A DNA stretch of 5,984 bases, taken from assembly GCA_002479245.1 (NCBI GenBank), contig DLMG01000414.1, positions 1-5,984 on the forward strand. Reading direction: 5' to 3'. This document shows, one piece after another, positions 1-5,099 of the stretch (the first letter of the stretch is position 1; every line of letters starts with the position of its first letter). The DNA is from Verrucomicrobia subdivision 3 bacterium UBA7542. Lineage in GTDB: Bacteria > Verrucomicrobiota > Verrucomicrobiia > Limisphaerales > UBA11358. The position numbers and the translations under genes are program-made. A model generated the notes under the pieces. The model saw nothing but the letters and a program-made list of their open reading frames with translations, was not told where the DNA came from and ran no database searches.

Positions 1-759
1 ACCGAAGCCACGCTGAAATTGATTCCGCTGCCGCCGTTCCGCGCCAACCTCGCCGTCGGTTTCGGTTCCATGCCCGCCGCCTTGCGCACAATCCACGCCA
101 TTTTCCGCGCCGGTTTTCTGCCGTGCGCACTGGAGCTGGCCGACGAATTCACGCTTGCCGCCGCCTATAAACGCACCAAAAGCGAACCCCTGCATGGCTG
201 CCGTGCCCATCTCATCGTCGAACTCGACGGTCAGAAAAATTCCGTCCGTGTCGAAATCAAGGAATTGGAGAAAATCATCCGCCGACAGAAGCCGTTGTTT
301 GTCGAACGCGGCCTGGGCGCCGCCCAATGCGAGGCCGTCTGGAAAATCCGGCGCGAATTTTCCTATGCCCTCCGCGACACCGGCTTGACCAAACTTAACG
401 AAGACGTCGTCGTGCCGCGCAGCCGGTTGGAAGACCTGTTCAAGTTCGCTGCCCGGCTGCAAAAGAAACACGGCCTGTCCGTCGCGTGTTTCGGCCACGC
501 CGGCGACGGCAATATCCACACCAACGTGATGGTGGACCTGACCCAGCCGCGCGCCAAACAACGCGCCGAAGCCGCTCTCGATGAACTCTTCGCCCAGGTC
601 ATTTCCTGGGGCGGCGCCATCAGCGGCGAACACGGCATCGGTCTGGCCAAAAAACGCTGGTGGCCGCAGGCCGTTTCAAAGGAAGTGCGCGAACTCCATC
701 GCGTCGTGAAACACGCCCTCGACCCAAAGGGCATCCTGAATCCCGGCAAGTTTGTGTGA
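1..759 (+). CDS. glcD: GlcD-type FAD-linked oxidase, C-terminal part (5' end outside window)
   Basis: The frame is open from base 1, so this is the last 252 residues of a protein that is usually about 460-500 residues long; the FAD-binding PCMH half lies upstream of the window. What remains matches the FAD-linked oxidase C-terminal domain of glycolate oxidase subunit GlcD and related D-2-hydroxyacid dehydrogenases, which oxidise glycolate or D-lactate-like acids to 2-oxoacids. Landmarks in visible numbering are TLKLIPLP at the window edge, KLNEDVVVPRSRL (about 131-143), GHAGDGNIH (165-173) and SGEHGIG (208-214). The protein ends in the typical LDPKGILNPGKFV. In related enzymes the two histidines of GHAGDGNIH and the Glu of GEHG bind a metal or line the active site, and all are present. 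The exact substrate (glycolate, D-lactate, other) cannot be told from this half. No partner genes (glcE, glcF) follow; the next gene is convergent. Confidence 0.9.
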   Translation, partial: TEATLKLIPLPPFRANLAVGFGSMPAALRTIHAIFRAGFLPCALELADEFTLAAAYKRTKSEPLHGCRAHLIVELDGQKNSVRVEIKELEKIIRRQKPLFVERGLGAAQCEAVWKIRREFSYALRDTGLTKLNEDVVVPRSRLEDLFKFAARLQKKHGLSVACFGHAGDGNIHTNVMVDLTQPRAKQRAEAALDELFAQVISWGGAISGEHGIGLAKKRWWPQAVSKEVRELHRVVKHALDPKGILNPGKFV

Positions 760-777
760 TATAACGCCGCGACTTTG

Positions 778-810
778 TCCCCCGTCCACCGTAGCTTTAG
801 CGAAGGGGGA
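778..810. repeat. CGTAGC-core palindromic repeat, copy 1
   Basis: Outer arms TCCCCC (778-783) and GGGGGA (805-810) enclose the core CGTAGCTTTAGCGAA (790-804). The core matches a second copy at 1021-1035 in 13 of 15 positions. It begins 18 bases after the glcD stop codon. It could act as an mRNA 3'-end stabiliser or weak terminator, but no T-run follows. From memory, similar elements are scattered between genes in Verrucomicrobiota genomes. Confidence 0.6.
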
Positions 811-827
811 ACGTCCTCCGGAAAACA

Positions 828-910
828 TTAACCACGGATGGCAAACCGCCAAAGACGCCAAATACACGAAAGTCAATGGCCGCAAAGAGACGCAAACAGC
901 TCAAAGAAAT
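828..910 (+). repeat. CCACGGATG / CGCAAAG-type dispersed repeat, copy 1
   Basis: It starts with TTAACCACGGATG (828-840), which recurs exactly on the opposite strand at 2727-2739. After that come two related 17-mers, CCGCCAAAGACGCCAAA (846-862) and CCGCAAAGAGACGCAAA (880-896). It has the look of a dispersed intergenic repeat rather than a gene: the overlapping short open frame has no coding character and its peptide (NHGWQTAKDAKYTK) simply reflects the repeat. Confidence 0.6.
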
Positions 911-1005
911 TTAGTCGCTGCGTGTCGTAGGTTTGTATGCATCTGACGGAGCACGCCGACATTCCGTCTGTTGGGAGTAAATGAGCCAAATCCCAGACAC
1001 TCTTT

Positions 1006-1044
1006 CCCCCCTTCCCGCGTCGTAGCCTTGGCGAAAACGGGGGG
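1006..1044. repeat. CGTAGC-core palindromic repeat, copy 2
   Basis: Outer arms CCCCCC (1006-1011) and GGGGGG (1039-1044) enclose the core CGTAGCCTTGGCGAA (1021-1035). Compared with copy 1 at 778-810, the two core differences are T to C and A to G at mirror-image positions, so the GC.TT.GC symmetry is kept. The C-run/G-run framing is the same in both copies. Confidence 0.6.
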
Positions 1045-1053
1045 CGGTGATTT

Positions 1054-1089
1054 CCGGCCGATTCGCCCGGCAATTGATGCGTCGGCCGG
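1054..1089. repeat. GC-rich 8-bp inverted repeat, possible plus-strand terminator
   Basis: CCGGCCGA (1054-1061) pairs perfectly with TCGGCCGG (1082-1089) across a 20-nt loop and is followed by GTTTTA on the plus strand. The short T-run makes a weak intrinsic terminator for plus-strand transcription possible. For the minus-strand gene ending at 1115 the stem lies 26 bases past the stop, but no U-run follows in that direction. Confidence 0.4.
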
Positions 1090-1114
1090 GTTTTAGGTTC
1101 GAACCTGCTTTCGG

Positions 1115-2467
1115 TCAAAAGAGCCGTGGCGAAAACTTGTAATCCTTTGCCAGAAGTTCGCGAACGATTTCCACTGACAATTCTTCCGCAATCTTTCCGT
1201 CATCCACGTCCCGGGCTATATCCTTTAGCGGCACAAAAGTGCCGCTCAAAGCAGTGCCTCGTCTCTCAAAAAATTCCGCACTGCTCAAAACGATTGCGAC
1301 GTCGTCAGTTTTTGCTTTCCATTCGTAAACGATGGCTACGTGCTTTTGAGTTCCTTCGCCACCGAGTTCGGAATAAACAGCTCCTCGCAATTTTAGTTCG
1401 TGAGGCTCAAGGCTAAGGCGCAATTCCTCTTGAATCTCTCTCAAGGCACATTGTAACATTGAGTCTCCGTTGGCTTCATCTTCCTTTCGCACGTGTCCGC
1501 CTGCCCAGATGACAATCTTCTCGTTCAGAAGGTTTTTGTCGGTCCGTTCTTTCCGGCGGAGGCGCAATACCCTGCCACTTTTATTGTGGACAACAACCAC
1601 GGGTAGTGCCTGAACACGGGTTTTATCCGCCTCCACCTCTTCCCTGGGCTTATAATTGCCTGATTTGACAAACAACTCAACCAAGGCGGCTGCTCCCGAA
1701 GAATTCAAACACTTCTTGCCCGCAAACGTCCGGATGATGTCCTCTCTCGGTAATGAGAGAATATCCTCGCGCAGGTGTTCCTCAATGACATTCAGCGCCA
1801 GATTCGCCACCGCTTCAGCAATCTGTTTGGCGCCGCCCTTTCGTTCGGCTGAGGTGTCAATTTCAAAAATCCGGAATTCTTTCTTCAAGCTTTTGGCTGT
1901 CTCCCGGGTCGTGTTCAACATCTGGGCCAGAACCTTTTCATTCATAATCGAGCCTTCCTTGTGCTCGACTGGCAAAAGTCCCTTTTCCCGCTGCATCGCA
2001 TCTTCGGGTGACACCATCATTACGAAGACCGCCGAAATACGCTTGCGCCAATCCGCCATCGTCAGAAAACTCTCGATCCCCTGGCGTTCCTCCGGGCGAA
2101 TCCGCTCCAGACGCTCCATGAGTCTGAGCCAGCAAAGAGCATCAAACAGGCCCCGGTCCAAAATCAATATGTCAGGGTCATCAATTCTTGGTGGGTTTTG
2201 CGTTTTTTCCAGAATTTGCGCCAGTGTTGTGCAAGCCGTCCAAACATTGAAATTTGAGTGCGTCTTGTCTCGGATCGGGCATATGGAAGCTCGTTCAATG
2301 ACGATTTCGACCCGGAACCCGCACCTCTTCAAGAAAGCTTGAAGCGCGTTCAACGTCGATGTTTTGCCGGCTTTGGGAACTCCGGCAAATTCAAATATAA
2401 CCGGTTTGCGAGCGCCGCGGAAGCGTTCAGCAGCGTCCTCTGCACGAATCTGCAATTCTGTTTTCAT
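1115..2467 (-). CDS. P-loop kinase-like / Nudix hydrolase fusion protein
   Basis: This is a 450-residue two-domain protein. The N-terminal half is a P-loop NTPase that most resembles deoxynucleoside/thymidylate-type kinases. It has a Walker A motif GVPKAGKT (29-36), a hydrophobic strand ending in DRG (LILDRG, 101-106), and a strand plus SPEDAMQRE (153-161), like the lid region of such kinases. A linker of about 230-285 follows. The C-terminal part (about 286-440) is a Nudix domain with GGH (323-325) and an intact REIQEE core (343-348), which in the family binds metal and cleaves nucleoside diphosphate-X compounds. The substrate of neither domain can be read from sequence. The ATG at 2467 is the only plausible start: an in-frame stop lies at 2489-2491 with no ATG between, and the Shine-Dalgarno is weak. 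Hand counts of two 60-base lines give 43-45% GC, against 63-67% for sample lines of flanking genes. It is not recognised as a named gene, and its role (nucleotide salvage, sanitation or defence) is open. Confidence 0.75.
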   Translation of the reverse strand: MKTELQIRAEDAAERFRGARKPVIFEFAGVPKAGKTSTLNALQAFLKRCGFRVEIVIERASICPIRDKTHSNFNVWTACTTLAQILEKTQNPPRIDDPDILILDRGLFDALCWLRLMERLERIRPEERQGIESFLTMADWRKRISAVFVMMVSPEDAMQREKGLLPVEHKEGSIMNEKVLAQMLNTTRETAKSLKKEFRIFEIDTSAERKGGAKQIAEAVANLALNVIEEHLREDILSLPREDIIRTFAGKKCLNSSGAAALVELFVKSGNYKPREEVEADKTRVQALPVVVVHNKSGRVLRLRRKERTDKNLLNEKIVIWAGGHVRKEDEANGDSMLQCALREIQEELRLSLEPHELKLRGAVYSELGGEGTQKHVAIVYEWKAKTDDVAIVLSSAEFFERRGTALSGTFVPLKDIARDVDDGKIAEELSVEIVRELLAKDYKFSPRLF

Positions 2468-2582
2468 TCGGGAAAATCCATGTGCCCTTCAGCCTGACGA
2501 TTTAAGTCCTGAATGTCAATGGACGGATATCCGTTGTCGGAACTCCATAATACAATCCTGCAACTTCGCGCACGGACGACAA

Positions 2583-2687
2583 AGATTTGGACTGCGGTGG
2601 CAGAGCGCAGCGGCGACACCGCTTTCCGTGCTGCCGGTTGCTTCCAAAAGCGGCGTGGCGCTTCGCTTCCCGCCGCAGTCCAAAATC
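2583..2687. repeat. ~105-nt imperfect inverted repeat (MITE-like or structured element)
   Basis: The left arm (about 2583-2625, starting AGATTTGGACTGCGG) is the imperfect reverse complement of the right arm (about 2645-2687, ending CCGCAGTCCAAAATCT). GGACTGCGG and its complement pair perfectly, and most of the remaining 43 positions match with a few small indels. The loop is about 19 nt. One shadow translation reads DCGGKRSATPL, which I recall as a frequent spurious peptide in Verrucomicrobiota annotations, so the element is probably a high-copy dispersed repeat. No clear target-site duplication is visible at its edges. Confidence 0.65.
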
Positions 2688-2710
2688 TGTGGTTGCGGCG
2701 TAAGCCGCGC

Positions 2711-2760
2711 TGGGTTCATCCGTGCTCATCCGTGGTTAAAAACTCTGCGGCTTTGTGCCT
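2711..2760 (-). repeat. CCACGGATG-type dispersed repeat, copy 2 (inverted)
   Basis: Read on the minus strand it gives CACAAAGCCGCAGAG followed by TTAACCACGGATG (2739-2727), an exact 13-base match to 828-840 in opposite orientation. A second CACGGATGA unit follows directly (plus strand TCATCCGTG at 2716-2724 and 2726-2734). The CGCAAAG-like part precedes the CCACGGATG part here but follows it in copy 1, so the family appears modular. Confidence 0.6.
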
Positions 2761-2797
2761 CCCGCTCGCGCGTCAGCGGAGTTGCGCTAACATTTTA

Positions 2798-4873
2798 TCA
2801 CGGGTGCGAGGTCAAATCCGGATACGGGACGAATTTCAGCGCTGTGATTGTCAAATCCGCCTCCACCGCTTCGCTGTCTTTTCCCAAAGCCAGCACGAGT
2901 TCTTTGGTGCGGGCCAGACCCGGCGTGGCCGGGAGGGGAACATGGATTTCCGTTTCCCCGCCTTCCGTCGCGCTGAACCGCACGAATATCTGGTTGGGAA
3001 AATGCGGTTCGGCATAAGGGCCGCCTTGAACTTTGTTCAGCGTGATGACCGCGTGTTCGATTGGCGCTGAGGCGCGGTAACGGATAATCAACTCGCCATC
3101 GGCGAGGTTGATGCCTTCGGCTTGCGGCACCGTCAGCGTAACGCGGCCATTTCGCAGTGGATGGCCGGCGATGTGAAATGAATTTTCGTCACGGGAAAAA
3201 TTGATCGGGCTGCCGTCGCTGGTCCAGGGAATGATTTGCGTTTCCGGCGACAGGAAATCCACGGCGTTTCCGGGGGCGTACCACGCGAGCAGGTTGCCGT
3301 ATAATCCCTTGAATTCGAGATAGCGCCGCATGTTGTCCGGCGCGGAGCCGATACCGCCGAGGATGAGCGAGAGCGTGTGCGCGGTGGTTTGGTATTTGAT
3401 GGCGGTGCGACGCCTGGTGTCGAAACCTTCCCATGGCCCGTGTTTCGTAAAGAGACGTGAAATCGCCGGCCAGTTCATCTCCAGAAAGCGCTCAATCCGG
3501 TCCGGCGCGATTTGGCTGGCGACGCCCAAAGTGTAAAGCGACGGGGCGTTGGTGACGCGCGGCGCTTCGGCGATGGTGATGTCCGGTATGCCAATTCGGC
3601 CCGTGTATTCGACGCCCTGACCGCTGTAGGCTTCCGACAGTAACCCGGGCAGCTTGTTGCGGCTGGCGAAATCCAGTTCGATGTCCACCGTGTTCTCCAG
3701 GATTTTGCGCCAGCCGGCGTTCTCCAGTTCCTGCATGAACAGGGTCAGGCCGGACGATTGAAACGCCGAACCTTCCCACGTGGCCAGCGTGTAAATGTCA
3801 TCGCCGGCCTGAGTGCGAAACGGCTTGATCGTGAATCCCGCGTTGGCGACGGCCGCCGCCGGAAAATCATGCCGCAACGCGACGAACATCAACGGGCCGC
3901 GAAATTCGTTCACCAGATAATTCATGTGTCCGACGATGTAGTTGCCGGCGGCGTCTTCCCAGCCAAACAAACGATCCCGCGTGGCGTCCCAGCCGAAAAC
4001 GAACGTGCCGGTCTTCGCATCGAACAGACGCGCGTAGCCCGCCTTCTGGTTCTCCAGGAAAAGTTCCATCTCGATTCTCAACGCGCCGATGGCGGGGTCA
4101 TCCCGTATTTCCGGGCGGAGCAACGCGCCCATCGCCTTGGCCACGGACGCCGAGAGGTTGGCGTTGTCGCCGAAAACGATCTGCACCACCCGCCGGTCCA
4201 ACAGCGCCATGATCTGCGCTTTGACCGTCTCGTCCGCGAAGGGCGACAACGGCCCGTCAAAATATTTCGCTCCGTATTGGCCGCGCCGTTTGATGTCCGC
4301 TTCCCTGTCGTCGTGGCGCGGAACAATCCAGCCTTTTTCGCGCAGCGCCTTCCAGATGGCAGCGGCCGTTTCTTCCCCGAATGCGTCAATGAATTTCTGT
4401 TTCTCGATGATTTCCGAAAGCGGCGGCATGCGTTGCGAGTTGTCCAAGCCAATGAAATTCACCAACAGACCTTCGGCGCTGACCCGCGGGTCTTGCTGGT
4501 CGTGACGCAGACTCCCGACAATCTGGATGAGTCGCGTCTTCGCCTCGTCCCGGGACACGCAGGGATTATCCGCGTAACCGGCGGCGATGTTGGCCATCAA
4601 CTCCAGCCACTCGCCGATGGCGGTCAACTGCGTGAACGAGCGCAGGTAAAGGCCCTTCGCCGGCACTTGATTCCAGCCTTCGAACGGATAACCGGACGCC
4701 GGATCGGTCATGGCGTTGGCGGAGCCGGCATAGAGCAATGCGTTCTCCAGCAGCAACCGCGTGTGCGTATGCGTCGGATCCACATTGGGAAAATTGAATG
4801 CTGTTGGCTGGCGCGGCAACGTCCGGCAGCCCGCCAGCAGCACAAGCAATAATAGAGCGGCGCATCTTGACAT
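2798..4873 (-). CDS. Lipoprotein with glycoamylase-like alpha-toroid region (putative beta-glucan-active)
   Basis: With the ATG at 4873 this is a 691-residue protein that begins with an excellent lipoprotein signal: MSRC, a leucine-rich stretch, then LLAGC with the acylated Cys at 16. The +2 residue is Arg, so an outer-membrane or surface anchor is likely. The frame is open back to an ATG at 5089, but those 72 extra codons cover repeat elements and would bury the signal peptide. The body (about 50-550) is helix-rich with aromatic/acidic motifs: TDPASGYPFEGWNQ (56-69), FGWDATRDRLFGWEDA (293-308), TWEGSAFQ (365-372), LPGLLSEAYSG (408-418) and TTAHTLSLILGGIG (496-509). Their order recalls the glycoamylase-like/GH189 region of cyclic beta-1,2-glucan synthases (WGG..F, GISESAY, AHHQGMSL). 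Residues about 553-691 look like a beta-sandwich, perhaps carbohydrate-binding. The neighbouring GH94 gene supports a glucan role. Family assignment is remote and catalytic residues are not proven. Confidence 0.7.
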   Translation of the reverse strand: MSRCAALLLLVLLAGCRTLPRQPTAFNFPNVDPTHTHTRLLLENALLYAGSANAMTDPASGYPFEGWNQVPAKGLYLRSFTQLTAIGEWLELMANIAAGYADNPCVSRDEAKTRLIQIVGSLRHDQQDPRVSAEGLLVNFIGLDNSQRMPPLSEIIEKQKFIDAFGEETAAAIWKALREKGWIVPRHDDREADIKRRGQYGAKYFDGPLSPFADETVKAQIMALLDRRVVQIVFGDNANLSASVAKAMGALLRPEIRDDPAIGALRIEMELFLENQKAGYARLFDAKTGTFVFGWDATRDRLFGWEDAAGNYIVGHMNYLVNEFRGPLMFVALRHDFPAAAVANAGFTIKPFRTQAGDDIYTLATWEGSAFQSSGLTLFMQELENAGWRKILENTVDIELDFASRNKLPGLLSEAYSGQGVEYTGRIGIPDITIAEAPRVTNAPSLYTLGVASQIAPDRIERFLEMNWPAISRLFTKHGPWEGFDTRRRTAIKYQTTAHTLSLILGGIGSAPDNMRRYLEFKGLYGNLLAWYAPGNAVDFLSPETQIIPWTSDGSPINFSRDENSFHIAGHPLRNGRVTLTVPQAEGINLADGELIIRYRASAPIEHAVITLNKVQGGPYAEPHFPNQIFVRFSATEGGETEIHVPLPATPGLARTKELVLALGKDSEAVEADLTITALKFVPYPDLTSHP

Positions 4874-4880
4874 TGTCCCC

Positions 4881-4907
4881 GGAGCGCGAGTTGTCCCAAC
4901 TCGCAGC
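4881..4907 (-). repeat. 27-nt hairpin repeat, copy A
   Basis: On the plus strand, arm GCGAGTTG (4886-4893) and arm CAACTCGC (4897-4904) form a perfect 8-bp stem around a 3-nt loop, framed by GGAGC and AGC. Its reverse complement matches copy B at 4965-4991 in 23 of 27 positions. The hairpin lies just upstream of the preferred lipoprotein start, so it could influence translation. Confidence 0.7.
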
Positions 4908-4964
4908 AGCCAGGGTGCCATGCGAGCCTCAAGAACATTCCAACGTGTAAGACGTTTTTTGAGT

Positions 4965-4991
4965 GCTGCGGCTTGGGACAAGCCGCGCTCC
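4965..4991 (+). repeat. 27-nt hairpin repeat, copy B
   Basis: Arm GCGGCTTG (4968-4975), loop GGA and arm CAAGCCGC (4979-4986) form a perfect 8-bp stem. Compared with copy A read on its opposite strand, all four differing bases fall in the stem as two compensated pairs (A-T to G-C and G-C to C-G). The two copies lie 57 bases apart in inverted orientation. Confidence 0.7.
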
Positions 4992-5099
4992 GTTATCAAA
5001 GCGACCTTTGTTCGAAGGACAGAGTTAAGATGCACCCGCAAAAGCGTCGGCAGCAGCGCGGCTCTTGTCATCAGTAATAATTTCCTCATAATTCAAATT

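Larger units (their letters stand above)
760..1114. other. 355-bp repeat-filled intergenic region between convergent genes
   Basis: This separates the end of glcD from the end of the kinase-Nudix gene. I see no credible gene here. It holds, in order, a CGTAGC-core hairpin (778-810), a CCACGGATG-type element (828-910), a small inverted repeat GACGGA/TCCGTC (945-950 and 963-968), a second CGTAGC-core hairpin (1006-1044), an 8-bp GC-rich inverted repeat (1054-1089) and a 12-bp perfect palindrome AGGTTCGAACCT (1095-1106). Open frames on both strands read through these repeats. Their translations (for example PFAKATVDGG and RPPFSPRLRRGKGG) are the sort of spurious peptides that dispersed repeats produce. 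Transcription of both flanking genes must end in or near this region, but no stem followed by a good T-run sits right after either stop codon. Confidence 0.8.
2468..2797. other. 330-bp repeat-bearing intergenic region
   Basis: This is the gap between the lipoprotein stop and the kinase-Nudix start, both on the minus strand. I see no supportable gene. It holds a large imperfect hairpin element (2583-2687) and an inverted CCACGGATG repeat (2711-2760). The part nearest the kinase-Nudix start has a minus-strand TTGACA (2519-2514) without a convincing -10 partner, a TATTAT (2552-2547) without a -35 partner, and a 12-bp palindrome ACGGATATCCGT (2523-2534). A promoter for the kinase-Nudix gene is expected here, but I cannot place it firmly. 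Confidence 0.75.
4874..5099 (-). other. Repeat-bearing leader between GH94 gene and lipoprotein gene
   Basis: These 226 bases separate the GH94 stop from the preferred lipoprotein start. They contain two copies of a 27-nt hairpin (4881-4907 and 4965-4991) in opposite orientations, and a small AACGT/ACGTT inverted repeat (4942-4956) followed by T residues on the plus strand. By chance or constraint the lipoprotein frame stays open throughout (ATG at 5089, only 10 bases after the GH94 stop). I judge most of it non-coding or a repeat-derived 5' untranslated region. No clear Shine-Dalgarno precedes either start: the minus strand reads CTCCGGGGACA before the ATG at 4873. Confidence 0.6.

Noticed and set aside
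1095..1106. AGGTTCGAACCT palindrome, resembling the tRNA T-arm GGTTCGAA
   Set aside because: No acceptor, D-arm or anticodon arm can be fitted around it, so there is no tRNA or convincing tRNA-derived att site. A 12-bp palindrome is expected by chance about once or twice in 6 kb.
873..1118. Minus-strand open frame of 81 codons
   Set aside because: It runs across the CGTAGC hairpin and other repeats; the peptide (RPPFSPRLRRGKGG) is repeat-derived and there is no Shine-Dalgarno or domain.
1656..2342. Plus-strand open frame (228 codons) antisense to the kinase-Nudix gene
   Set aside because: The opposite strand carries Walker A, DRG and Nudix motifs; the plus-strand peptide is Ser/Arg-rich with no recognisable domain.
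2514..2552. Minus-strand TTGACA (2519-2514), TATTAT (2552-2547) and palindrome ACGGATATCCGT (2523-2534) as promoter/operator of the kinase-Nudix gene
   Set aside because: The TTGACA has no -10 box at 16-18 bases and the TATTAT has no -35 partner. The palindrome alone is within chance. Not strong enough to list as a promoter.
2502..3070. Several open frames on both strands across the hairpin and repeat region
   Set aside because: They translate the inverted repeat and the CCACGGATG element or overlap the end of the lipoprotein gene antisense; no domain or coding character.
3758..4852. Long plus-strand open frame (364 codons) antisense to the lipoprotein gene
   Set aside because: Arg/Val/His-rich shadow of a GC-rich gene. 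The minus-strand frame has a lipoprotein signal and ordered domain-like motifs; this one has none.
4942..4961. AACGT/ACGTT inverted repeat followed by T residues, a possible plus-strand terminator
   Set aside because: The stem is only 5 bp and A/T-rich, no plus-strand gene precedes it, and it lies between two hairpin repeats.
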